35,397 bases of DNA from Bacteroidales bacterium (GCA_017541145.1 JAFXZT010000023.1:1-35397); one strand, 5' to 3'; positions 8,134-17,579 are shown, counted from the first letter of the stretch. Numbers and translations are program-made. Notes: a model not told the origin generated them from the sequence alone.

Positions 8134-10386
8134 TTAGAATTGGAAGTAAATAAATGGCTGCAAATCAGATGTTTGAACCTGATACAGCATAAATATTATC
8201 ACAATACAGATTAATAATTTCACCCAAATAGGCGAATTTATAAACCAATTTGTGTATCTATCCTTAAACGGAACTGAAAGCCAATGTATTAACATCCCTA
8301 AAAGTATTACTACAAAAACTTTCTTGTAACTCATTACCATTGTCGGAATTTGTGAAATATCCCAAGCATTTAGCAACCTGTCCAAAATTTGTGTCGTAGT
8401 TTCCACTTTGGATGCTCGGAACCAAATTCGCGTAAAGGTAATAAAATTAAATGTTAAAAAGATACCCCAAACATAAGCAATTATCTTGGTTGGCTCTTTA
8501 ATTTGCGGTTTTGTAATATAAAACAAATTAGCAGCAAGTATAACAATTGCTGATAAAAGCCAAATTAGATAAAAATTAGTCGTGTATCCTATATAACAAA
8601 ATCCTAACGAAATTACAAAATTTATCCATAAAATAATAGAAATAATCAAATTATTTTTTTGCGGATTTTGATTTTCGTTGTAACTAACTTTATTTGTGTG
8701 AGATAAAATTTTATTCCAATTGTCTGCAAGATAGAAAACTATGCTTGCAAAAGATGTCAACAATATCCATGAAAGATATTTTGAATCTGATTGCCAATAT
8801 CCTGTAAGCACCACCGCACAAAGCGAGAAAAACGCAATTAAAACAAAACCAAGGAAATATTTTAAAGCAATCATGTTTTTTTCCGAAAGTCTAACAACCC
8901 AAACAAGATAAGCGTAAAACCAAACGCCGTCAGCCAACATCCAAAGAATCAAGCCGTTGGGATTTGACCAAACACCGTAATGATAGGTTATTGCAGCAGC
9001 GATATTTAGTACTACAAGAAAAATCCATCTGAGAACTTGCGTCGGTTTTTTCCAAAGTTTGTAAATTACAAGTCCGATACCGTTGTAAGCACCCCAAGTT
9101 ACGAACAACCAACTTGAACCGTGCCAAAGTCCTCCAAGCCACATCGTTACAAAGTTGTTCATAGAAGTTGTAAGAGTGTGTTTGAAATTCGGATTGAAAT
9201 ACGAAATAATTGCCAAAATCAGCATGATGCCAAACAAAATAGCACCGACAATCAAACTGCCTGACAACATGACAATTACGAGCATAATTACAACCCAACA
9301 AAGGTAACCGCCTACAGAACCGTTTCTGTTACCGCCGATCGGGATGTAAAGGTAATCTTTCAACCATGTTGACAACGAAATATGCCAACGATGCCAAAAT
9401 TCAGCGGTTGATTTGGCTTTGTAAGGCGAATTGAAGTTGATACTAAGTTTGAAACCAAGCAACAACGCCAAACCGATTGCAATATCCGTATAACCCGAAA
9501 AGTCAGTGTAAACTTGCAAACTATAACCGTAAAGCGACATCAAAGTTTCAAAACCCGAATATTTCATCGGAGTATCAAAAACACGGTCAACAAAATTGAC
9601 AGAAATATAGTCAGAAATGAAAATTTTCTTGATTAAACCTTTGAAAATCATGAACAAAGCCATACCAAATTCTTGTCGAGAAAGAGAATATGGTTTGTAG
9701 ATTTGCGGAATAAATTCCGAAGCTCTTACGATTGGTCCGGCTACAAGCTGAGGGAAAAATGAAACGTAAAATCCGAAGTCCAAAACAGATTTTACAGGTT
9801 CAATCTGACGACGGTAAACGTCTACACAATAGGAAATTGCCTGAAATGTAAAGAACGAAATACCAACCGGAAGAATAATTTTGTCAACATTGAAACTAAC
9901 ATTCGCAGCCGAATCTGCCGGAGCAGACGCCAAATGATTAAAAATGTCAAGAAAATAGTTTGCCGCAACAGCAAAGTAATTGACAACTACGTAGTTAGTT
10001 CCGCAAAATGTATTAACGGATTCTACAATAAAGGCAGTGTATTTGAAGTAAAAAAGTACGAACAAATTTACAACAACTCCTAACGCAAGAATCAATTTAC
10101 GTTTCAAACCGTCGGGCTGCCGATGCAACCATTTGGTAATGAAGTAAATAGAAACAACCGTAAAGATAAGCAACAATACATAAAGTCCGCCCGTTTTGTA
10201 ATAAAAAAACAGACTGACTGCCAATAAATAAATATTACGTAATGCGATTTTCTTGTAAAGAAACGCATACATAAATAATACTACTGTAAAAAATCCCCAA
10301 AAATAAAACTGCGTAAAAAGCAGCGGTTTTTCCGGGTCATAAATAAACCAACTCAGGAAATCAAAGTTCTGTAAAAATTCTCCCAT
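8134..10386 (-). CDS. MBOAT family membrane O-acyltransferase (AlgI/PatA-like)
   Basis: A 750-residue polytopic membrane protein of the MBOAT family. These proteins transfer acyl groups from cytosolic donors to acceptors at or across the inner membrane. Conserved segments are LPVGISFFTFQAISY (172-186), FFPQLVAGPI (210-219), YTDFSGYTDIAIGLALLLGF (293-312) and STAEFWHRWHISLSTWLKDYLYIPIGGNR (326-354). The catalytic-histidine motif is GGLWHGSSW, with His422. The family C-terminus TFTRIWFRA is at about 650-658. It is clearly longer than the ~470-500 residues usual for AlgI or PatA, with extra hydrophobic segments at about 370-410 and 490-640. Two SGNH-hydrolase genes lie immediately upstream, which supports O-acetylation of a cell-wall or surface glycan. 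An internal promoter-like box lies at 10434-10441. Confidence 0.93.
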   Translation of the reverse strand: MGEFLQNFDFLSWFIYDPEKPLLFTQFYFWGFFTVVLFMYAFLYKKIALRNIYLLAVSLFFYYKTGGLYVLLLIFTVVSIYFITKWLHRQPDGLKRKLILALGVVVNLFVLFYFKYTAFIVESVNTFCGTNYVVVNYFAVAANYFLDIFNHLASAPADSAANVSFNVDKIILPVGISFFTFQAISYCVDVYRRQIEPVKSVLDFGFYVSFFPQLVAGPIVRASEFIPQIYKPYSLSRQEFGMALFMIFKGLIKKIFISDYISVNFVDRVFDTPMKYSGFETLMSLYGYSLQVYTDFSGYTDIAIGLALLLGFKLSINFNSPYKAKSTAEFWHRWHISLSTWLKDYLYIPIGGNRNGSVGGYLCWVVIMLVIVMLSGSLIVGAILFGIMLILAIISYFNPNFKHTLTTSMNNFVTMWLGGLWHGSSWLFVTWGAYNGIGLVIYKLWKKPTQVLRWIFLVVLNIAAAITYHYGVWSNPNGLILWMLADGVWFYAYLVWVVRLSEKNMIALKYFLGFVLIAFFSLCAVVLTGYWQSDSKYLSWILLTSFASIVFYLADNWNKILSHTNKVSYNENQNPQKNNLIISIILWINFVISLGFCYIGYTTNFYLIWLLSAIVILAANLFYITKPQIKEPTKIIAYVWGIFLTFNFITFTRIWFRASKVETTTQILDRLLNAWDISQIPTMVMSYKKVFVVILLGMLIHWLSVPFKDRYTNWFINSPIWVKLLICIVIIFMLYQVQTSDLQPFIYFQF

Positions 10387-10433
10387 CGCTTGATTTTTGT
10401 AAAAAATATTTTTGTTTTTCCGTTTTCAAAGTG

Positions 10434-10441
10434 CAAAAGTA
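10434..10441 (-). promoter_or_regulatory. Putative internal -7 box upstream of the MBOAT gene
   Basis: On the minus strand TACTTTTG (followed by C) fits TAnnTTTG. It lies in the 77-base gap before the MBOAT start, the largest gap in this part of the operon. No clear -33 element is visible at the usual distance. Confidence 0.38.
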
Positions 10442-10463
10442 GCAATTTTAAATAAAATTCACG

Positions 10464-11702
10464 CTATTTTTTGTCCAAATAATTGCTATAACTCTGTAAA
10501 AAAGCGTTAAAAAACATGTCAGCGCAAAAAGTATAGCCCGCCGAAGTCATGTGAACTTTATCAAAAGCCATCAAACCTTTGTTTACCCAAATGGCTGACG
10601 ATCCGAAACCTCCCATGATGTCGTAAATACTAAACATGGATTGATTGTATTTGTTAACCAACTGAAGTACTGCATGTTGCTCTTTTTCTACAGCCGGATT
10701 CGGACGACGTCGATACAAATAATAATCATTCGGAACAACAAATGTCCAAACCGCATTCGGACAATATTTTTTGATTCGATCTATAAAAGCTACGTAATTA
10801 TTGTAAAAATAATCTTCGTTGAAACTATATGAGTTACCGTCGTTTACACCAAGAAAAATCACAAACCAATCCGGATTCAGGAACTGCAATTGCGATTCCA
10901 GATGTGCGCAACCGAGCCACGAAGTAAGACTTGCGCCGTTGATTCCCAACGCGGAATATGTAATTCCCGGATTGTCGTTTCCTAAGTAAAATCCGTAAAG
11001 TGTAAATGACTGTTGAATTTCGTCCGTACGTTCAAAATGGAAGTTGGCTTCTGTAAGATATTTTTCAAAATGAAAAACCATATATCCAAGACTGTCAACA
11101 CTTTCCACAGTATATTTTCCCATATCTTCGTCAGGAACAATATCAAACTGAACTGCCGACGGAGATTTGAAAACTTTTATTTCATTGAAATCGTAAGCAA
11201 CTGTATTTTTGGGACTCATTTTAATTTGAAGTCTCGCATTAATATCCATGGTGGTAGCCGATGCGCCCGACAAACCAAGTTCGCAACTGCGTTTCCATTC
11301 CACATTGCGACAAGTAGTCCAAAAACCGGTATATGTAATACTGTAATTGCTTGGATTATTGGATTTTGTCATGCGGTAAGGAAATACAAAACCTCGACTT
11401 CCAACCAATCCGGGGTGAAAAGTCTGCAATCTTACTCGCATTTCGTGACTGAAAATGTCCGCCTGAGTATGCGATGCGCCAATTTGTACAACATTGATTT
11501 TGCCTTTTCCTAACATAATCAACGAATCAAGTTTAGCGTACAATTTATTAAAGTCAGACGAATCTTTTGAAAATGTCAATTTACCTTTGCTGTAGTCAAC
11601 AAAAGGATAAAATGTAATATCGTAAGGATAATCTTGTGCTGAAACTGTAAATGTAAAAAGTAAAAATAAGAACGCTATCCGGTATTTTAAACTATTTTTC
11701 AT
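10464..11702 (-). CDS. Secreted SGNH/GDSL-type hydrolase or acyltransferase (first of a pair)
   Basis: A 412-residue protein with a signal peptide: hydrophobic residues 8-20, with cleavage likely after VSA-Q at 22-23. The SGNH block I appears as VVQIGASHTQAD with Ser77; the usual GDS is GAS here, but the nucleophile is kept. Block III is FLGVNDGNSY. The C-terminal Asp-x-x-His is DKVHMTSAGY, giving a complete Ser/Asp/His set. Expected in the periplasm. SGNH proteins encoded beside MBOAT proteins transfer acetyl groups onto peptidoglycan or exopolysaccharide (PatB, AlgX/AlgJ types) or remove them. I cannot tell transferase from esterase. It is followed by the MBOAT gene after a 77-base gap and is itself 27 bases after the second SGNH gene. 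Confidence 0.82.
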   Translation of the reverse strand: MKNSLKYRIAFLFLLFTFTVSAQDYPYDITFYPFVDYSKGKLTFSKDSSDFNKLYAKLDSLIMLGKGKINVVQIGASHTQADIFSHEMRVRLQTFHPGLVGSRGFVFPYRMTKSNNPSNYSITYTGFWTTCRNVEWKRSCELGLSGASATTMDINARLQIKMSPKNTVAYDFNEIKVFKSPSAVQFDIVPDEDMGKYTVESVDSLGYMVFHFEKYLTEANFHFERTDEIQQSFTLYGFYLGNDNPGITYSALGINGASLTSWLGCAHLESQLQFLNPDWFVIFLGVNDGNSYSFNEDYFYNNYVAFIDRIKKYCPNAVWTFVVPNDYYLYRRRPNPAVEKEQHAVLQLVNKYNQSMFSIYDIMGGFGSSAIWVNKGLMAFDKVHMTSAGYTFCADMFFNAFLQSYSNYLDKK

Positions 11703-11729
11703 TTCTAACTTATTGAATTTCAGTTGATA

Positions 11730-13295
11730 TTATTTTTTAATAAATTGATTGTAACGAGCAATAATTGCAGAATAAAGCATTCGCGCCATCACATTAGCAC
11801 CGTTTGGTGTAAAATGTACAAAATCTTTTTCTGCTAAAGCCGGTTCGTGATAAACCCAATCCGGCATAGTATTTTTACCGCCCATTGCAGCGTACATATC
11901 CCAAAACGCACATCCGTTGTTAAGAGCTGAAGCTTTCATTTTTTCTACCAAGATAGGCAAAACTTCGTATGTTTCGTACTGATCTTGAACTTTTTTACTC
12001 ATATCAGCAGGACCGACAACAATTATCGACATCTTAGGACAAAGCTTTTTGATGTATCGGATTTGAGACGCAAATGCACTTACAAAATTACCGACATTGT
12101 CAGGATTCAACGACGGAACAGCATTACCGCCAAACTGAAGTATAAGACATTTTACATTAAATTCGTTATACATCTGAGCCAACATCTTGCCGTTCATCTT
12201 GGTAAAAATTGTACCGCTACAACCTCTCAATGCGATGTTATCAACTGCAATTCCGCTCAAACCATCCATCGCAAAACCGTATATTTCAGGACTTTGTGTA
12301 CTTGAAAATTCAATTTTGAGATTTGCAGGCGTTTCGCTGAAATTCCAAAGTCTTGTAGTATAAAATTCTGACGGTTTCAGATTATCAGTAAACAAAAGAT
12401 TATCACCGTCAAAAACTTGCACGTCACACTCTTGATCTGTATTACCGTAAATCAAACGACATTTTTTGATTGTCTTAACATTAGAACGGCTAACTGAAGA
12501 AGGAATAAATTGAACAACTCCGGTATGAACTTGTTTCGGCTCTTCGGGTTGAATAGATTCTGCAAGCTTGTTCATCACCAAAATAGAATCTTCAAAAGCT
12601 ACAGAATCAGGAACAACCTGGGGAGTTTCAACCTTTTTAGGACGAAGCGGACCAAACATCGAGAAAGCCGCCAAAACGCCATAACGGGAATGACCGACCG
12701 CAGTATCAATTTTCGGGAAAATGGTGTAACGCTTCCAATCACCGAAATTTACAACTTTGCACGGCGAAGTATAATCGTAAGCCGTTTTTGCAGGAATCAA
12801 GCCCGGCCCCGAACCGCCAAACTGCTGTTGCAACTTGTAACGCAAATATCCTGTAATACGGTCGGTTTCTATCTGAGAATCACCGTAATGCATGATTCTT
12901 ACAATACGTTTCAATTCATCGGGATTGGTAAGTGCCTGAAACAAACCTTCAAGACAAGCCAATCCTGATGACGGCAACTCCAACGGCTGACGAATAGAGT
13001 CAGTCATAATGGCACGCGGCTTAAACTCAAAAACAGAGGAGTCAACCATCTCTGATTCAACATATTTCATAGTATCTTCTTCAATAATAGACAAATCGTT
13101 GTCTACCAAATTGAGAACACTATCGTTTTTCGGCTGTTTCTTGATGCCGGCAGCTAGCCACGAATTAAATTCCGGGAATAATAACGTGACATCTTTAGAT
13201 AATTCGATTCCGTCTTTAGGAAATGTAAGGCTCAAAACCAACAACATCACCAAAAGAACCGAAAAAAATGTGAATGTATGAGATGGCTTTACCAC
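11730..13295 (-). CDS. Membrane-anchored SGNH/GDSL-type hydrolase or acyltransferase (second of a pair)
   Basis: A 521-residue protein. Residues 7-25 form an N-terminal membrane segment or signal anchor. About 100 poorly conserved, probably periplasmic residues follow, then an SGNH domain. Block I is MHYGDSQIETDRITGYLR (Ser140), block III-like LQFGGNAVP, and the Asp/His motif is KDFVHFTPNGA near the C-terminus. It shares overall architecture with the neighbouring 412-residue protein, so the two look like diverged members of one family. This one keeps the canonical GDS. The stop-to-start gap after mltD is 9 bases. Most likely it works on acyl groups of cell-wall glycan together with MBOAT; the direction of the reaction is not determined. 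Confidence 0.82.
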   Translation of the reverse strand: MVKPSHTFTFFSVLLVMLLVLSLTFPKDGIELSKDVTLLFPEFNSWLAAGIKKQPKNDSVLNLVDNDLSIIEEDTMKYVESEMVDSSVFEFKPRAIMTDSIRQPLELPSSGLACLEGLFQALTNPDELKRIVRIMHYGDSQIETDRITGYLRYKLQQQFGGSGPGLIPAKTAYDYTSPCKVVNFGDWKRYTIFPKIDTAVGHSRYGVLAAFSMFGPLRPKKVETPQVVPDSVAFEDSILVMNKLAESIQPEEPKQVHTGVVQFIPSSVSRSNVKTIKKCRLIYGNTDQECDVQVFDGDNLLFTDNLKPSEFYTTRLWNFSETPANLKIEFSSTQSPEIYGFAMDGLSGIAVDNIALRGCSGTIFTKMNGKMLAQMYNEFNVKCLILQFGGNAVPSLNPDNVGNFVSAFASQIRYIKKLCPKMSIIVVGPADMSKKVQDQYETYEVLPILVEKMKASALNNGCAFWDMYAAMGGKNTMPDWVYHEPALAEKDFVHFTPNGANVMARMLYSAIIARYNQFIKK

Positions 13296-13304
13296 TTTTT
13301 TAAA

Positions 13305-14924
13305 CTATTTCTTTTTACGTATTTTAATAACCTGACCGATTTGCAATCTTCTGACATCTGCTGAAGTAAAACCGTTGATTTTCATGATATCTTGATCAGA
13401 AATTCCGGGATAATGTGCAGCAATTGTATTAAGATTGTCACCCTTGCGGATGGTATAATATTCATAATTGGAATCAAGTTTTTTACCATTAGTATTGCTC
13501 TGAGCTACAATCTGATTAGACTTTTGCGACTGTTTCTGAGCAAATGTCATGTTATCAATATTTTTGTATGAATTAAGACGTTTGGTAGGAACGTAAACTA
13601 CAAGTTTCTGACCAACATTCAATCTGTCGCGAACGATGTTATTCCAACATTTGAGTTTAGAGATTTTTACATCATACCAATTGGCAATAAATCCGAAAGT
13701 ATCGCCTTGTTTTACAGTATAAGTAAGTTTTGATGAACCGGCAGGAATAGAATTGTCGCAAGGTTCCGGAGCGTAATTTCTTGAATTTGAAGAGTTTGCA
13801 TAAGCAGATGCTGTAGCTTTTGCAATTTCAAGAGTTTGAGCCGGAGAGAAAAATATTGAATCTTTGTAATCATAAATTTCTTTTTCCTGTTCAGCAAATC
13901 TTGTAGCATAATCACCCGGAAGTCTCAAACTCATAGGCTTGATGTCACCCGGAATAATATCTTTTTTGTACTGAGGATTCAAAGTACGAAGTTCATCCAA
14001 TGTAACTCCCAATACGCCAACCACTTGACCAAAATGCAATTTATCACTGATAACAACAGTGTCAGAATACGAAGGCATATCAACTCTAAAAGGTGCGTAA
14101 CCGTGAGCTTTGTAATTGTTCATCAAATAGTTAACAGAAATAAAAGCCGGTACGTAACCTCTGGTTTCCAACGGCAAATAAGGATAAATTTCCCAGAAAT
14201 TGGTTTTTCCGCCGGAACGTTTGATAGCTTTGTTAACATTGCCCGGACCACAGTTGTAAGCCGCAATCACCAAAGCCCAATCACCGTAAATACTATAAAG
14301 ATCTTTCAAAAATTTTGCAGCAGCAATAGTTTCCTTATCAGGATCGCGACGGTCATCAACCAATGTTGTGACTTCCAAATCGTACATCCTACCGGTTCCG
14401 TACATAAACTGCCAAAGACCTGTAGCACCGGTTTTTGAAACTGCAACCGGATTAAGAGCCGATTCTACAATTGTAAGATATTTCAACTCCAAAGGAATTC
14501 CGTATTGATCAAAAACTTGTTCAATCTTCGGAAAATAATATTGAGACAATCCCAACAATGTAGGAATCAAATATTTACCACGACGGATATACATCTCAAT
14601 CCATTCTTTTACCTTTTGATTGTAAACCAAAGGAAAAGTAGTAGGAATAGATTTCAAAACCGAAGAGTAAATAGAATCAGAAAAGTACACAGGAGTAGAC
14701 TGAAGAGCAGTTTCTCGAGACATCTCCTCTGAATTGATAGAATTTTTGATATACCAAAGGGAAAGCAGGCTGTCGATTTCGTCGCTAACCTGATTTTCCT
14801 CGGCAACAATTTCAGAGATAGAGTTAGAAACCAAAGCATCATCGGTGCTCTCCGGATCCTGCGCAAAGGCTGTGGTCATACCCAGACAACAAACCGACAA
14901 AGCTGATACAAAAAATTTTTTCAT
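13305..14924 (-). CDS. mltD: Membrane-bound lytic murein transglycosylase D-like, SLT plus two LysM domains
   Basis: A 539-residue exported protein: signal peptide residues 1-21, cleaved after AFA-Q. The GH23 lytic transglycosylase domain covers about 130-290. The catalytic glutamate is E154 in LTIVESALNPVAVSKTGATGLWQF, and the AAYNCGPGNV motif lies further on. Two LysM peptidoglycan-binding domains follow: YTVKQGDTFGFIANWY at about 400 and YYTIRKGDNLNTIAAHY near 490-537. It cleaves glycan strands of peptidoglycan with formation of 1,6-anhydro-muramic acid, in the periplasm. Unlike E. coli MltD there is no lipobox (the segment is SVCCLGMTTAFAQ), so membrane attachment is uncertain. It sits between DUF5683 and the SGNH pair in a common Bacteroidetes arrangement. 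Confidence 0.94.
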   Translation of the reverse strand: MKKFFVSALSVCCLGMTTAFAQDPESTDDALVSNSISEIVAEENQVSDEIDSLLSLWYIKNSINSEEMSRETALQSTPVYFSDSIYSSVLKSIPTTFPLVYNQKVKEWIEMYIRRGKYLIPTLLGLSQYYFPKIEQVFDQYGIPLELKYLTIVESALNPVAVSKTGATGLWQFMYGTGRMYDLEVTTLVDDRRDPDKETIAAAKFLKDLYSIYGDWALVIAAYNCGPGNVNKAIKRSGGKTNFWEIYPYLPLETRGYVPAFISVNYLMNNYKAHGYAPFRVDMPSYSDTVVISDKLHFGQVVGVLGVTLDELRTLNPQYKKDIIPGDIKPMSLRLPGDYATRFAEQEKEIYDYKDSIFFSPAQTLEIAKATASAYANSSNSRNYAPEPCDNSIPAGSSKLTYTVKQGDTFGFIANWYDVKISKLKCWNNIVRDRLNVGQKLVVYVPTKRLNSYKNIDNMTFAQKQSQKSNQIVAQSNTNGKKLDSNYEYYTIRKGDNLNTIAAHYPGISDQDIMKINGFTSADVRRLQIGQVIKIRKKK

Positions 14925-14981
14925 AGTATTTCTTAAATAGAGTATTATTTAGTGTTAGGAAAAAACATGTTACAAATTTTT

Positions 14982-15677
14982 TTAAAATCTGATAACCAAC
15001 CTCGCGCCCATCACGGCATTAGCCCCCAACATATCAGGAGCAGCATAAGGCTCTAAACGCATTGCAATATCATCAGTTACATTATAATCATACAAATGCG
15101 CATCAACTACGGCATCAAATATATTCATCATATAAACCAAAAACGTGCCAAGATAACACAAATCTCTGTAACGTCGATATTTACGCATATAATGTACGAT
15201 ATCGGCCTCGTTGGTTAAATTATAAAAGCTGACTCCGGTGTAGGAAGGATCTCCTCCGGCAGTAATGGCAAGATAATATCTTTCATCATTTTTCAACTGT
15301 TTGTATCTCACATTATAAAACTGAGATACATAAATCAAAGTACCAAAAGTACCGTAAATAATAGGAATTTTCCAATATTGACCGTTGTAAAACTGACCGG
15401 AACCCGGCAATGCAAAAGACAACCAACCGGCTAGTTTCGGATTTTTTGTAGGAGGAACATAATCTGTATCATTCAGAAATTCACTGTCTTCCACGTATTG
15501 ATAGCTATCGCCATCGGTAGAAAATCTTCCACGTGTGGAATCATTTCTACCGGGTCTGTAGCCCTGTTTAACAGCAGGATCATTTAAATCTGGCTCTTCC
15601 GGCTCTTGTGCACTCAATGTAGAAGCAAACACAGTCACCAAAAGAATCAAAAAAATCCATACTTTCTTGATGTACAT
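14982..15677 (-). CDS. DUF5683 domain membrane protein
   Basis: A 231-residue protein with a signal peptide at residues 1-23 (LSA-Q). A hydrophilic stretch of about 60 residues follows, then a hydrophobic domain starting with LAGWLSFALPGSGQFYNGQYWKIPIIYG. This is the signature of DUF5683, a family found next to parAB in many Bacteroidetes. Later hydrophobic segments (YLGTFLVYMMNIFDAVVDAHL) suggest membrane association. Function is unknown. The start is 7 bases from the end of parB, so translation is probably coupled. Confidence 0.85.
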   Translation of the reverse strand: MYIKKVWIFLILLVTVFASTLSAQEPEEPDLNDPAVKQGYRPGRNDSTRGRFSTDGDSYQYVEDSEFLNDTDYVPPTKNPKLAGWLSFALPGSGQFYNGQYWKIPIIYGTFGTLIYVSQFYNVRYKQLKNDERYYLAITAGGDPSYTGVSFYNLTNEADIVHYMRKYRRYRDLCYLGTFLVYMMNIFDAVVDAHLYDYNVTDDIAMRLEPYAAPDMLGANAVMGARLVIRF

Positions 15678-15684
15678 AAAAATA

Positions 15685-16641
15685 CTAGAGTTGAATATTA
15701 TTCAAGATGTCAACTATACGCTGATATTCTTCTTGAGATTTGAGATTGAATGTAAGTTTACAACTACCTTTGCCGTCAACTTTGAGATCTACAGGAACAT
15801 TAAATTTCTGTGTAAAGTTCTGTTTTACTTGCTTTTGGTCGTCAGAAAGTTTCGGTCTGTCTTTTTTTACCATTACTTTCTTTTCAACATTCGCATCTTG
15901 AGGAGTATCAACATTTTCGGCATTTGGTTCACCGTTGTTGTCCTCAAAAACATAACCGTCAGGGTCTTTTACCAATTGTTCAACTTGACGGGCAGAAAGC
16001 TGATATTTTAAAACTTTTTCAAATAAATCCAATTGAGTATCAGGATTTTCAACACTGATAAGCGGACGAATCTGACCAACTGTAACGCTTTTGTTTCTCA
16101 AAGCCGCTTGCATTTCATCAGGCAACTTCAAGAGACGAAGCGAGTTAGTAATTGTAGTACGCGCTTTACCAAGCTGTGTGCTGAGTTGCTCCTGAGTAAG
16201 ATGACATTCCTCAATAAGACGGTTGTAAGTTAACGCAACTTCTATAGAGTTGAGGTCTTCACGCTGAATATTTTCAACCAAAGCCATCTGAAGCATCTTA
16301 ACATCGTCAGCCTCAGTAATATAAGCCGGCACTTGAGTTAAATCAGCAAGTTTAGAAGCGCGATAACGTCTTTCACCCGAAATAATTTCGTAAGTGTCAC
16401 CAACTTTTCTAAGAGTCAACGGCTGAATAATTCCCAACGCCTTGATAGACTGGCTCAACTCCAAAATCTTGTCATCATCGAAATCAGTACGCGGCTGGGT
16501 AGGATTTGGATGAATCTTATCAATATCAACCAACGCAATCTCACCTGTATCAACTACTTTGGTAGGATCTTTCTCAAACGTTGTATTGTCCTGGATCAAA
16601 TAGTCAAGTCCACGACCTAAACCCATTTTTTTAAGTGCCAT
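15685..16641 (-). CDS. parB: Chromosome-partitioning protein ParB
   Basis: A 318-residue protein of typical ParB/Spo0J length. The N-terminal KKMGLGRGLDYLI segment is the ParA-contacting tail found in chromosomal ParB. The ParB/Srx domain has IHPNPTQPRTDF and the GERRYRAS CTP-binding motif at 89-96. A helix-turn-helix (LTQEQLSTQLGKARTTITNSLRLL, about 143-166) recognises parS. The C-terminal ~60 residues are the dimerisation domain, reached through a charged linker. It loads on parS as a CTP-dependent clamp for origin segregation with ParA. parA ends 86 bases upstream. I found no perfect parS site in the window. Confidence 0.96.
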   Translation of the reverse strand: MALKKMGLGRGLDYLIQDNTTFEKDPTKVVDTGEIALVDIDKIHPNPTQPRTDFDDDKILELSQSIKALGIIQPLTLRKVGDTYEIISGERRYRASKLADLTQVPAYITEADDVKMLQMALVENIQREDLNSIEVALTYNRLIEECHLTQEQLSTQLGKARTTITNSLRLLKLPDEMQAALRNKSVTVGQIRPLISVENPDTQLDLFEKVLKYQLSARQVEQLVKDPDGYVFEDNNGEPNAENVDTPQDANVEKKVMVKKDRPKLSDDQKQVKQNFTQKFNVPVDLKVDGKGSCKLTFNLKSQEEYQRIVDILNNIQL

Positions 16642-16726
16642 TCTACTGTTTTTTAGAAATTACTTGTCGTTAACTAATTAAAAACTAATATATTGAAAAA
16701 ATATTTAATGTTGCAAACAAAATTTG

Positions 16727-17521
16727 TTAAGCCTGAGCCGGAGCTTCGCCTTGCGCTTTAGCTTCTTTTTCAAGAATCTCTTTAGCGAGGTTCAAGTAAT
16801 TGACAGCACCGTTGCAAGCCGCATCGTATTCGATAACAGGTTTTCCGAACGAAGGAGCTTCAGACAAACGTGTATTTCTCAAAATCAATGTGTTGAACAC
16901 CATATCTTGGAAATGTTGACGAACTTCTTCTACAACTTGGTTACTCAATCTCAAACGAGAATCGTACATTGTGAGCAAGAAACCTTCGATTTGCAATTCA
17001 GGATTGAGTCTCGCTTGAATCATCTTAACAGTATTAAGAAGTTTACCAAGACCTTCCAACGCAAAATATTCGCACTGAACCGGAATAATCACACCGTCAG
17101 CCGCAGTTAAAGCATTAACTGTCAACAATCCCAAAGACGGAGAACAGTCAATCATAATATAATCATACTGATCACGAATCTTGTCGATGAATGCTTTCAT
17201 CTTGTATTCGCGGTTTTCTTGAGAAAGCAGTTCGATTTCTGCACCAACCAAGTCAATATGTGACGGGATGATGTCCAAGCCGTCGGTTTCTGTTTTTAAA
17301 ATAACATCCTTAGGATCGACATCCTCTGTCAAACAATCATAAATGCTTTTTTCAATGTTTCTAAGCTCGAATCCCAAACCTGATGTACAGTTAGCCTGTG
17401 GATCAGCATCTATTAAAAGAATTTTCTTATCCAATACTGCTAATGAAGCACCAAGATTAATTGAAGTTGTTGTTTTGCCAACTCCACCTTTCTGGTTGGC
17501 AATTGCAAATACTTTTGACAT
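16727..17521 (-). CDS. parA: Chromosome-partitioning ATPase ParA/Soj
   Basis: With the start at 17521 the protein has 264 residues, the usual size, beginning MSKVFAIANQKGGVGKTTT. The deviant Walker A box (KGGVGKTT) follows, then LLIDADPQANCTSGLG (Walker A') and YIMIDCSPSLGLLTVNALTAAD (Walker B). This is a MinD/ParA-family ATPase that binds DNA as an ATP dimer and is driven by ParB in chromosome segregation. The frame stays open 30 codons further upstream to 17611. That stretch (MAKSKKNCYFC...) is unlike the family, and a promoter-like box lies inside it, so I reject the longer start. It is the first gene of the long minus-strand block. Confidence 0.95.
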   Translation of the reverse strand: MSKVFAIANQKGGVGKTTTSINLGASLAVLDKKILLIDADPQANCTSGLGFELRNIEKSIYDCLTEDVDPKDVILKTETDGLDIIPSHIDLVGAEIELLSQENREYKMKAFIDKIRDQYDYIMIDCSPSLGLLTVNALTAADGVIIPVQCEYFALEGLGKLLNTVKMIQARLNPELQIEGFLLTMYDSRLRLSNQVVEEVRQHFQDMVFNTLILRNTRLSEAPSFGKPVIEYDAACNGAVNYLNLAKEILEKEAKAQGEAPAQA

Positions 17522-17579
17522 ACCGTTATTTATTTTGTGATCTATCGTTTCCAAATAATCATTTCCATTATTTGGTCTG

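Noticed and set aside
15527-15540. TTCCACGTGTGGAA as a possible parS site beside parB
   Set aside because: The arms are separated by two extra bases compared with the parS consensus TGTTTCACGTGAAACA, and it lies inside the DUF5683 coding sequence. A half-match around 7668 (CACGTGAAA, in the S26 gene) is also too weak.
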